A stretch of 7,817 nucleotides of DNA from Deltaproteobacteria bacterium (GCA_026388345.1 JAPLJY010000187.1:1-7817); one strand, 5' to 3'. Shown: positions 1-5,586, counted from the stretch's first letter. Notes: a model not told the origin generated them from the letters alone. Made by a program: numbers and translations.

Positions 1-1054
1 TCTGGATGTTGTTCTTGTAGAAGATGTAGGAGAGCAGGAGATAATCGATATGACTCCGATGGCAGGGGATGATGATGAAAGGCATTTTTTTGGACACCTG
101 CCGGATCTTTGCAATGCCCTCAACATCCACAACCACGCCGTCGTAAATGTTGTTCCAGAGCCAGGTCAGAAGCATGGCCCAGATCTCGACAAAGATCTCA
201 TTGTAATCGGAGGCGATCTCCTCCAGATATTTTCTCGCCTCCTTCCGGACCGCGGCGAAATTCCTCTTGCCCTTTTTCGCCTTCGACGCCGTTTCGTCCA
301 TGAGGGAGATAAGGCCCTTGTCCCGGAGGACCATACCGATGATCTCTTCCCGGGACTTCAGCAGCGGACCCACAATCGTCGCCTTCTCCTCATCGATCCG
401 TGCGATCAGCTCCCCGCGGAGCTGCCGGATGAGCTCTTCACGGGTCAGCGCCCCCCCTGCCTTCATATACTCCGCCAGATTAACCGGCCCGGCGGAGATG
501 ACGGAGGCCTTGTTGGAATATCGGAGAAAGGTGATCACCCGGCGCAGGGGGTCCGTTGTATCGCTCTGACCAAAGAGGATGTTGATCAGGCTCTCCTCCT
601 CCTTCTCCCGCCTCCTTCCGTAGGTGATCAATTCGGGGCAGAGATAGATCGGCGCGATGGAGGCTTCCTGGGCTTCCAGCAACCGGTCAAGGGTCTCCTC
701 GACAAAGGGGTCTTCAAAGAGTTCGGACTCCCCGAGATGGATGATGGAGGTCTTTCCCTCCAGCGTGAGCTGTTTCAGGTGATCCATCCTGGTAGAATGG
801 ACGGCGGTTTTCCGTAAGATCCGGTGGAAAAGATGAGAAAGGATCACCCGGAGGGCCTTCTTCAGGGCATAGACGACGACACCCTTCTGAGAGAGCGACT
901 TTAGCCCTTCCGCCGTCGGGTCGGAGATCACAACCTTGGAGAGCACCTTCCGGACCAGCCAGTAGAGGGGGAAATTCTCCTCCCGGTAGAGACTCCCCGA
1001 ATGGTAGACACCGATCTCAGTGGTCCATGATCGGATAACCGACAGAATGGACAT
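1..1054 (-). CDS. plsB: Glycerol-3-phosphate acyltransferase PlsB, C-terminal part outside window
   Basis: Reading the minus strand from the ATG at 1054 gives 351 codons without a stop, running off the left edge. The last residues seen are PCHRSHIDYLLLSYIFY, the acyltransferase motif I (HxxxxD, His332 and Asp337), nearly identical to that of E. coli PlsB, where it lies near residue 306. PlsB transfers an acyl chain from acyl-ACP or acyl-CoA to position 1 of glycerol-3-phosphate at the inner membrane, the first step of phospholipid synthesis. Residues 58-200 or so match the PlsB N-terminal domain (VVVYALK, then IYLCPELITYGRR). Residues 200-320 are a charged, mostly helical linker. Motifs II-IV lie outside the window. 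The start follows an AGAGAGGAA ribosome-binding sequence, spaced slightly long. The gene follows ptsI after 88 bp with no clear terminator, so co-transcription is possible. The family call is firm; full length cannot be judged. Confidence 0.88.
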   Translation of the reverse strand, partial: MSILSVIRSWTTEIGVYHSGSLYREENFPLYWLVRKVLSKVVISDPTAEGLKSLSQKGVVVYALKKALRVILSHLFHRILRKTAVHSTRMDHLKQLTLEGKTSIIHLGESELFEDPFVEETLDRLLEAQEASIAPIYLCPELITYGRRREKEEESLINILFGQSDTTDPLRRVITFLRYSNKASVISAGPVNLAEYMKAGGALTREELIRQLRGELIARIDEEKATIVGPLLKSREEIIGMVLRDKGLISLMDETASKAKKGKRNFAAVRKEARKYLEEIASDYNEIFVEIWAMLLTWLWNNIYDGVVVDVEGIAKIRQVSKKMPFIIIPCHRSHIDYLLLSYIFYKNNIQ

Positions 1055-1142
1055 GTTTTGATCCGTTCCTCTCTTTACGAAAGTGCATGCAAAATTTCAG
1101 GATTTCTACAGGAACGCATGAAAATGGTTTCCTTCCCCGCCG

Positions 1143-2924
1143 TCATTGACCGTTCACCGGGAACTCCTCCGGAAAGCGTTTTCGCATGGCTGCATCGACA
1201 AATGCCCGGATTTCCGCGGTGGAGGAAAGGGTCATCACCTTGTTCAGAAGGGCCTTTGATTCCTTCAGCGTCGCCCCCCGGATGATCTTCTTCACCCGCG
1301 GGATGGCCAGCGGATTCATGCTCAACTCATCCAGTTCCAGTCCCAGCAGGATCATGGTATAGGCCGGCTCCCCCGCCATCTCTCCGCACATCGCCACCCT
1401 GATCCCCGCCCTGTGCCCGATATCCACAACCTGTTTGATCAGCCGCAGAACGGCCGGGTGCAGGGGTTCGTAGAGGTATGTGACCCGCTCATTGATCCGG
1501 TCGATCGCCAGGACATACTGGATAAGGTCGTTCGTTCCGATGCTGAAGAAATCCACTTCCTTGGCCAGCTCCTCGGCAACGATTACGGCGGACGGGACCT
1601 CAATCATGATCCCGATTTCGATATCATTTCCCAGTTCTGTCCCCTTGGCCAGCAGCTCGTTTTTCACGTCGGCAAAGATCCTTTTTGCCTCGCGGATCTC
1701 CTCGATTCCCGAAATCATCGGGAACATGATCCGGAGCTTTCCCTGGACGCTCGCCCGGAGAATCGCCCGGAGCTGGACCCGGAAGAGTTCCTCCTCCTTC
1801 AGGCAGAAGCGGATGGCCCGAAGCCCGAGCTGCGGGTTCAGTTCGCGGGAAGACTTCTTGTCCGGGAAGAATTTGTCGCCGCCCAGATCGAAGGTGCGGA
1901 TCGTCGCCCAGGAAAGGCCCTTGACGCCGACCACGGAGCGGTAGTTGGCAAGGTGATCCTCCTCATCGGGAAGCTGCTCCCGGTTGATGTAGATGAATTC
2001 CGTCCGGTAAAGCCCGATCCCGTCCGCACCGTGGGCGATCGCGGAGGGTATCTCTTCGATGAATTCGATGTTGCCGCCGATCTCCACGCTGTAGTTGTCC
2101 TTCGTCACGGCCGGCAGACCGGCGTAATCCAGCAGATCGTCCTGCGCCGCCTCGTACAGCCTTTTCTTCTCTTCGTAACGCTTGCGGATCTCCGGATCGG
2201 GATGGACAATGACGACGCCGGCGGACCCGTCGATGATGATATCATCGTTGGTCCGGACGGCCCGGGAGATGTTCACCAGGCCGACCACTGCGGGGATCTC
2301 GATGGAACGGGCCACGATCGCGGTGTGGGATGTTTTCCCTCCAACATCCGTCGCGAATCCGAGCACCTTATCGATTTTCATCTGTGCCGTATCGGCAGGC
2401 GAGAGGTCGGCCGCGATGATCACGACCCCTTCCCCCATATCGATGACCGCCCGCTTTTTCCCCGCAAGGTTCGTAAGGATCCTTTGTTCCGCGTAGAGGA
2501 TATCTCTGATGCGCCCCCGGAGATAGGGATCCTCCATCCGGCCAAAGATCTCCCGGTATTTGTCCACCGTCATCCGCACGGCCCACTCCGCATTGACGCA
2601 CATTTCCCGGATATTCTGCAGGGTAAGATCGATGAATTTCCGATCCCGCAGGATCATGATGTGGACATCGATGATATAGAGCGGTTCCATCCCGCCGCCC
2701 AAGTCGCCGAGCCTTTTCTTCAATTCAAGGAGTTGTTTCTCCGATTCCCGCAGGGCCTTCCGGAAACGCTTAATTTCCTTTGTTACCAGACCCGGATCGT
2801 TCAGCTTGTAAAAGGGAACCTGGGCATCCAGACGATCGAAAAGATAGGCCTTGCCGATGACGATTCCCGGCGAAACACCGATCCCCTTCATCACAAACGT
2901 TTTCTTCAGATCATCATCGACCAT
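1143..2924 (-). CDS. ptsI: PTS Enzyme I (phosphoenolpyruvate-protein phosphotransferase)
   Basis: A complete 593-residue protein, close to the usual 570-590. It takes phosphate from phosphoenolpyruvate onto a histidine and passes it to HPr in the cytoplasm. The N-terminal part starts with GIGVSPGIVIGKA (residues 14-26). The HPr-binding helical region follows. The phospho-histidine motif GGKTSHTAIVAR has His200. The PEP-binding barrel carries GLYRTEF (Arg307), TIRTFDLGGDKF (Arg343), NPQLGLRAIR, IMIEVPSA and GTNDLIQY, and ends with AMCGEMAGE (catalytic Cys513). All residues expected for activity are present. The Met at 2924 is taken because GGGGA and GAGGA lie just upstream. The Met at 2891 (MKGIGVSPG) would match the family start more tightly and cannot be excluded. 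It lies 57 bp behind ptsH, in the same direction. There is no N-terminal GAF domain, so this is the sugar-PTS form and not the nitrogen-PTS PtsP form. Confidence 0.96.
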   Translation of the reverse strand: MVDDDLKKTFVMKGIGVSPGIVIGKAYLFDRLDAQVPFYKLNDPGLVTKEIKRFRKALRESEKQLLELKKRLGDLGGGMEPLYIIDVHIMILRDRKFIDLTLQNIREMCVNAEWAVRMTVDKYREIFGRMEDPYLRGRIRDILYAEQRILTNLAGKKRAVIDMGEGVVIIAADLSPADTAQMKIDKVLGFATDVGGKTSHTAIVARSIEIPAVVGLVNISRAVRTNDDIIIDGSAGVVIVHPDPEIRKRYEEKKRLYEAAQDDLLDYAGLPAVTKDNYSVEIGGNIEFIEEIPSAIAHGADGIGLYRTEFIYINREQLPDEEDHLANYRSVVGVKGLSWATIRTFDLGGDKFFPDKKSSRELNPQLGLRAIRFCLKEEELFRVQLRAILRASVQGKLRIMFPMISGIEEIREAKRIFADVKNELLAKGTELGNDIEIGIMIEVPSAVIVAEELAKEVDFFSIGTNDLIQYVLAIDRINERVTYLYEPLHPAVLRLIKQVVDIGHRAGIRVAMCGEMAGEPAYTMILLGLELDELSMNPLAIPRVKKIIRGATLKESKALLNKVMTLSSTAEIRAFVDAAMRKRFPEEFPVNGQ

Positions 2925-2981
2925 GAAATCCCCAATCCTCTATTCCCTTAAACGCGGACAGCGGTTTCGAACGCCTCGCCG

Positions 2982-3251
2982 TCACGCCTCCCCGAACTTT
3001 TCCTCGATCAGACGGGCAAGAGCGGCGATGGCCTCCCCCGCATCGACCCCCTCGACACGAATGGTCAACCGGCTTCCCTGGGGACAGTAGAGCGTGAGGA
3101 TGCCCAGGATGCTCCGACCGTTGACCTCGACGCCGTCCTTCTCCAGAAAGATCCCCGCCTGGAAGCGGTGGGCCGTTTCCACCAGCTTGGCGGCAACCCT
3201 CGCATGAATCCCCAACCGGTTCGTAATTTCAAACGTTCGTATTTCTACCAT
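2982..3251 (-). CDS. ptsH: PTS phosphocarrier protein HPr
   Basis: An 89-residue protein of normal HPr length. It receives phosphate from Enzyme I and hands it to EIIA domains. The active-site segment is RLGIHARVAAKLV: His16 is the phosphorylated residue and Arg18 its partner. The proline that usually follows (HARPA) is valine here. The second conserved block, VNGRSILGILTL, holds Ser47, equivalent to Ser46 that HPr kinase phosphorylates in many bacteria, so control by an HprK encoded elsewhere is plausible. Its ATG begins one base after the stop codon of the upstream EIID gene, which points to translational coupling, and ptsI follows after 57 bp. The gene order EIID-HPr-Enzyme I marks this as HPr of a mannose-type PTS cluster and not NPr. 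Confidence 0.96.
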   Translation of the reverse strand: MVEIRTFEITNRLGIHARVAAKLVETAHRFQAGIFLEKDGVEVNGRSILGILTLYCPQGSRLTIRVEGVDAGEAIAALARLIEEKFGEA

Positions 3252-3252
3252 A

Positions 3253-3981
3253 TCAGATGGACAGCACCATGGACAAGAGGGTCATTCCGTACAATACCCG
3301 CACCGGAGAGATCCCCCTGCAAACCCCTAGGAAAATCAGGACGAATAAGATCAACGCTGCCGCCCTCGCCGGGATCACCGGCAGGAAGTTCCAGGGACGG
3401 CAGGCCATATCCATGGCCACGGCCGCCAGGATACCGATCAGGATCAGCGACAGGAAACGGACCCTTACGGCCGCCCCCGGCAGATCCAGCCCCCGGATAA
3501 AGTTGATCCCGCTTTTGCCCCGGCGGTAACCTTCGAGAAAACCCTTTCCCCTGACCCAGAAATGGGCCGGACTGTAGAGGAGCAGAAAAGCAAGCGGCGC
3601 CGGAAAGGTCCCCGTGAAAGCGACGATTACGGCTCCGACGGCAGAAAATGACCGGAGCGCCCCCCAGAAAAAGGAATCGCCGATGGCCGCGTAAGGACCC
3701 ATGAGGGCCTCCTTCAAACCCACCGCCTCCGGTGCACACCCCTCCTCCTCGATCCTCGCCACGGCGCCGATCACCGGCGCAACCATATAGGGATGGGTAT
3801 TGATCATCTGCAAATGCCTGGCAAGCGACGCCGCGATCCGCATTCGATCACCATCCTGCCGGCGGATCAGGGGAAGCATGGCAAAGGCAAACCCCAGATT
3901 CTGCATCCTCCAGAAGTTGAAGGAAACCTGAATGGTCAGCGAACGAAGAAAAATGCCGAAAAGCGTCGATCCGTTCATCAT
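3253..3981 (-). CDS. PTS system mannose/fructose/sorbose family EIID subunit
   Basis: A 242-residue membrane-associated protein of the mannose-family EIID (ManZ) type, which works with EIIC to carry sugar across the inner membrane. Family blocks are clear: QVSFNFWRMQNLGFAFAML (ManZ has SWNFERMQALGF), NTHPYMVAPVIGAVARIEE, and LKEALMGPYAAIGDSFFWG (ManZ has LMGPLAGVGDPIFWG). The C-terminal half has three hydrophobic stretches, the last ending at the terminus. It is about 40 residues shorter than E. coli ManZ. The frame is open further upstream to a GTG at 4050, but those 23 residues are unlike the family and lie over a non-coding hairpin, so the first of two adjacent ATGs (3981 and 3978) is chosen. 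No strong ribosome-binding site is seen. No EIIA, EIIB or EIIC gene lies upstream. Whether it transports sugar or has a regulatory role cannot be told from the sequence. Confidence 0.88.
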   Translation of the reverse strand: MMNGSTLFGIFLRSLTIQVSFNFWRMQNLGFAFAMLPLIRRQDGDRMRIAASLARHLQMINTHPYMVAPVIGAVARIEEEGCAPEAVGLKEALMGPYAAIGDSFFWGALRSFSAVGAVIVAFTGTFPAPLAFLLLYSPAHFWVRGKGFLEGYRRGKSGINFIRGLDLPGAAVRVRFLSLILIGILAAVAMDMACRPWNFLPVIPARAAALILFVLIFLGVCRGISPVRVLYGMTLLSMVLSI

Positions 3982-4039
3982 CAAACCGTTGACCGCGGGA
4001 CCATTCCCGCAAACCGGAGGCCAAAGCGGACTTTGAAGC

Positions 4040-4129
4040 TCCCCGCCCACAGGGCGGGACTTCCCGGCAAGGAAGCCGTCCGTTTTTTATCGCGCCACTT
4101 ATCTCCGCCTACAAGGCGGGGCTTGCGGG
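4040..4129. repeat. Two direct copies of a GC-rich hairpin, resembling IS200/IS605-type ends
   Basis: Copy 1 (4040-4067) folds as CCCGCCC-ACA-GGGCGGG. Copy 2 (4102-4129) folds as CTCCGCCT-ACA-AGGCGGGG, with a wobble pair. Over 28 aligned positions 22 are identical, including the ACA loop and the following CTT. They are in the same orientation, 62 bp apart. Short GC-rich hairpins of this look stand near the ends of IS200/IS605 elements and of tnpB guide-RNA regions, so a remnant or a non-autonomous derivative is possible. No transposase or tnpB frame is present. The IS link is my inference from general appearance; the two-copy hairpin is directly visible. Confidence 0.45.
4057..4087 (+). terminator. 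Weak terminator-like hairpin, plus strand
   Basis: GGACTTCC, loop CGGCAA, then GGAA-GCC-GTCC form a bulged stem, followed after one G by six T (4082-4087). It overlaps hairpin copy 1. No plus-strand gene lies before it, so it may be part of the mobile-element-like structure and not a working terminator. Confidence 0.3.
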
Positions 4130-4231
4130 TAGCGCTCCCGGTCAAAGAACCCGCACGAACCCTCCGCTGTCGCGCCCATACCCAGACACGATGGCAGATT
4201 ATGCCACCAATGAATTATATTACTTAGCATG

Positions 4232-4281
4232 AATGGCCCGTGAAGTCAATCCAATCACCTCCCGGGTTAGGCCATTTTTTT
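4232..4281 (+). terminator. Intrinsic terminator-like hairpin, plus strand, without upstream gene
   Basis: AATGGCC (4232-4238) pairs perfectly with GGCCATT (4270-4276), and a run of T covers 4275-4281. A CG/CG step can extend the stem inward above a large loop. The T-run only makes sense for rightward transcription, yet no plus-strand gene precedes it. It may insulate the PxxKW promoter at 4317 from read-through, or end a small untranslated RNA. Confidence 0.45.
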
Positions 4282-4316
4282 ACGATTCCAGCGAGATAGG
4301 ATTTTACATTTTTCTC

Positions 4317-4345
4317 TTGACATCCATTTTGTTTTTTGATAGCAA
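4317..4345 (+). promoter_or_regulatory. Sigma-70-like promoter candidate for the PxxKW gene
   Basis: A perfect TTGACA (4317-4322) is followed after 17 bp by TAGCAA (4340-4345), a poor -10 that keeps only TA at the first two positions and A at the fifth. Transcription would start near 4352 and give a leader of about 115-120 nt before the ATG at 4468. The strong -35 with a weak -10 may mean that an activator helps. Confidence 0.45.
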
Positions 4346-4372
4346 GGCTCGCCTTTAAGCGAAGGGAATAAC

Positions 4373-4421
4373 CGACCCGACTTGGCCATGAAGATGGTTT
4401 TGGAAGCGGGTCGTTTTTTTT
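4373..4421 (+). terminator. Intrinsic terminator inside the leader of the PxxKW gene
   Basis: CGACCCG (4373-4379) pairs with CGGGTCG (4407-4413), directly followed by eight T (4414-4421). Inside, CTT/AAG and GGCC/GGTT (with wobble pairs) can extend the stem with a small bulge. It lies between the promoter candidate and the start codon, so RNA polymerase must pass it to reach the gene. Just upstream, AAGG (4344-4347), CCTT (4352-4355) and AAGG (4362-4365) allow two mutually exclusive small hairpins; which can form depends on where transcription starts. Read-through control (attenuation or a riboswitch) is inferred, not shown. I could not match it to a known riboswitch class. Confidence 0.6.
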
Positions 4422-4467
4422 AGAATACGGCATACCAACCACAGGTGGAAGAAAAGAGGAGAGAATC

Positions 4468-4749
4468 ATGATTTGTCAGACGATTAAAAACGGCATCGAG
4501 TGCGGCTTCATGACGAAGAAGGGCTGCGGATTCAACGGGGGCGCCTGCAATGTGACCATTGACAAGTGCGAGGGATGTAGCAAGATCATCGAGTGCCCGG
4601 CGGGAAAGTACTGCCGCGTTTATCCGGATCCGGCCGGCAAATGGCGGACCGGAAAATGTCCCACGGCGAGCCATCTCAAGGTCGAGATCAAAGAAGCGAC
4701 ACAGAAGGTCAACCCGCTCAAGGCGTCCAAGCGGGCAAGCAAGAAATAG
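4468..4749 (+). CDS. PxxKW family cysteine-rich small protein
   Basis: A 93-residue protein with nine cysteines, all in the first 64 residues (3, 12, 20, 27, 34, 37, 43, 49, 64), including a CxxC at 34-37. It carries PAGKW at 55-59, the signature of the PxxKW cysteine-rich family found mainly in Deltaproteobacteria. The last 25 residues are rich in lysine and end in KRASKK. No signal peptide or membrane segment is visible, so it is probably cytoplasmic. The cysteine pattern suggests binding of a metal ion such as zinc, or of an Fe-S cluster; this is inference, and the function of the family is unknown to me. The start is well supported by AGAGGAGAG just upstream. It stands alone on the plus strand, divergent from the PTS genes and convergent with the IHF-MerR frame, with its own promoter candidate and terminators. 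Confidence 0.85.
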   Translation: MICQTIKNGIECGFMTKKGCGFNGGACNVTIDKCEGCSKIIECPAGKYCRVYPDPAGKWRTGKCPTASHLKVEIKEATQKVNPLKASKRASKK

Positions 4750-4814
4750 AACCGGTGGGGCGCTTCCCTTTCGGCGGACAGGATGCTTGAGGCCGATTCA
4801 ACGGTTTACAATGA

Positions 4815-4852
4815 AAAGGCCGATGGAAACCGTACGGTTTCCATCGGCCTTT
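4815..4852. terminator. Perfect 38-bp palindrome, likely bidirectional terminator
   Basis: The 19 bases from 4815 to 4833 are exactly reverse-complementary to 4834-4852, with no spacer in the DNA; as RNA the centre would open into a small loop. The stem contains GGCCGATGG/CCATCGGCC. It is followed by CTGTTTTG on the plus strand and by TTTTCATT on the minus strand (the AATGAAAA at 4810-4817 read in reverse). It lies between two convergent genes, 65 bp after the PxxKW stop and 174 bp after the MerR stop, so it can end both transcripts. Confidence 0.8.
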
Positions 4853-4885
4853 CTGTTTTGGTCCGCAGGCGGCAACCTAACTGTA

Positions 4886-5022
4886 TGTTGAAAAAGTCTT
4901 ACAGGCTGTTCAAAAACGCCCGGATGCAAGGCCCCCGAAATCCTGAGCCGTGAGGCGTACGGTCTGGTACGTTGAACGGCGAAGGATGAGGGAAACGCAG
5001 CAGATGGGTGTTTTTCAACAGC
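4886..5022. repeat. Palindromic interspersed repeat (MITE- or REP-like)
   Basis: An imperfect inverted repeat over its whole length. The arms 4905-4927 and 5000-5022 match at 18 of 23 positions, and the inner CGTAC/GTACG (4956-4960 and 4967-4971) share exactly the same centre at 4963.5. ATCCT and GCCGT blocks pair in between. TGTTGAAAAA at 4886-4895 is also the exact complement of TTTTTCAACA at 5011-5020. I recall very similar repeats with TTTTTCAACA ends, scattered in many copies in deltaproteobacterial genomes. No coding capacity. It begins four bases behind the stop of the MerR reading frame and could form a long RNA hairpin at the end of that transcript. Confidence 0.75.
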
Positions 5023-5026
5023 TTGC

Positions 5027-5368
5027 CTAACTGACGAGTTCCCGGATCTGGCGCAGACCCTTCTCGATCTCACTCAGGAGCCCTTCCAGCCCGTCCCGTC
5101 CGGCAACCGCCTCCTCGCCCCGCACCTTGCGGAGCTGTTTCCGGGCTCCGTTGATGGTGAAATTCTCATCGTAAAGGAGTTGCCGGATCGTCAGCAACTC
5201 CTCGACATCCTTATGCCGGTAGAGCCGCTGATCGGATCGGGTGCGAATCGGTCGGACCGTTTTGAACTCTGACTCCCAGTAGCGGATCACATAGGGCTGA
5301 ACACCCAACAACCGGCTGACCTCGCCGATGCGGAAATAGGACTTATCGGGAATCGACACATTCATCAT
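5027..5368 (-). other. Possible internal start giving a free MerR-type protein
   Basis: Two adjacent ATG codons (5368 and 5365) lie where the MerR part begins, in [21 protein letters not shown] lies four bases upstream, a modest ribosome-binding sequence. From here a 113-residue MerR protein of normal size for this small subgroup would be made, probably the ancestral start of merR. Both the hybrid and the short form could be produced. This is the same frame as the hybrid, not an extra gene. Confidence 0.5.
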
Positions 5369-5554
5369 CCAATCCCAATACCACAAGTGACGTCCCTTTA
5401 CGACAAAATTTCCAAAACCGGAAATCTTGATCTTCTCACCCTTCGTCAGGCTGTCCTTGATGATATCGAATACGGACTCGACAATCCTTGCCGAATCCTT
5501 CTTCGAAAATCCCAGCTTCTCGTACACATCCTGAATGATATCGATCTTTGTCAT
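5027..5554 (-). CDS. ihfA: Hybrid frame: N-terminal half of IHF alpha joined to a MerR family regulator
   Basis: A 175-residue frame. Residues 1-53 are an HU/IHF protein: the two dimerisation helices, then [10 protein letters not shown]. The rest of IHF, with the beta arm (usual GRNPxTG) and last helix, is missing. Residues 54-62 (GRHLWYWDW) resemble neither family. Residues 63-175 are a MerR-type regulator: helix-turn-helix and wing in [21 protein letters not shown], then [14 protein letters not shown], then a basic and coiled-coil-like tail. No cysteine or other effector-binding C-terminal domain is present. In relatives pheT is followed by ihfA and then by a separate merR gene, so an in-frame deletion most simply explains this frame. 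The IHF start is firm: GGAGGAGG (5561-5568) stands six bases before the ATG, 32 bp after pheT. IHF function should be lost; MerR function may be kept. An assembly error remains possible. Confidence 0.8.
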   Translation of the reverse strand: MTKIDIIQDVYEKLGFSKKDSARIVESVFDIIKDSLTKGEKIKISGFGNFVVKGRHLWYWDWMMNVSIPDKSYFRIGEVSRLLGVQPYVIRYWESEFKTVRPIRTRSDQRLYRHKDVEELLTIRQLLYDENFTINGARKQLRKVRGEEAVAGRDGLEGLLSEIEKGLRQIRELVS

Positions 5555-5560
5555 TTTCTG

Positions 5561-5568
5561 CCTCCTCC
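5561..5568 (-). promoter_or_regulatory. Strong ribosome-binding site for the IHF-MerR frame
   Basis: GGAGGAGG on the minus strand, six bases before the ATG at 5554, within the 32-bp gap after pheT. It shows that translation starts at the IHF end of the hybrid frame, not only at the MerR part. Confidence 0.85.
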
Positions 5569-5586
5569 GCTCTGGATTGGTCTGTT

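Larger units (their letters stand above)
3982..4467. other. Non-coding divergent region between EIID and PxxKW genes
   Basis: About 486 bp with no convincing protein-coding frame. It holds two related GC-rich hairpins (4040-4067 and 4102-4129), a plus-oriented hairpin with T-tract (4232-4281), a promoter candidate (4317-4345) and a second plus-oriented terminator (4373-4421). From about 4200 to 4345 it is clearly richer in A and T than the genes around it. The open frames that cross it lack a credible start, a ribosome-binding site and family resemblance. Since the two flanking genes diverge, both must be expressed from this stretch or, for EIID, from inside it. Confidence 0.75.

Noticed and set aside
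50..817. A 255-codon open frame on the plus strand opposite plsB
   Set aside because: The minus strand here encodes a continuous PlsB up to and including HRSHID. The plus-strand frame is its shadow.
840..1054. Suspected internal deletion in the PlsB N-terminal domain, where VVVYALK is followed at once by KALRVILSHLF
   Set aside because: The distance from VVVYALK to the HxxxxD motif (about 270 residues) is close to that in E. coli PlsB (about 265), so nothing need be missing.
1413..2951. A 512-codon open frame on the plus strand opposite ptsI
   Set aside because: It is the complement of a GC-rich, strongly codon-biased gene whose protein is plainly Enzyme I. The antisense product shows no family resemblance or domain.
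3982..4050. A 23-residue N-terminal extension of EIID from a GTG at 4050
   Set aside because: The extension is unlike the family and its start lies inside a GC-rich hairpin. The paired ATGs at 3981 and 3978 fit the family start better.
4214..4249. A leftward promoter for EIID with a perfect TATAAT (minus strand, 4214-4219)
   Set aside because: The best -35 (TTGACT at 4244-4249) is 24 bp away, and a nearer TTCACG is 19 bp away. The -10 alone is not enough, although the place would suit.
4388..4423. An 11-codon leader peptide frame, MKMVLEAGRFF, overlapping the terminator in the PxxKW leader and ending in its T-run
   Set aside because: There is no ribosome-binding site at a suitable distance, and the codons do not point to attenuation by one amino acid. 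The FF codons are simply the T-run.
4224..4469. An 81-codon minus-strand frame opposite the PxxKW leader
   Set aside because: It has no ribosome-binding site or family match, and it overlaps the promoter and terminator structures.
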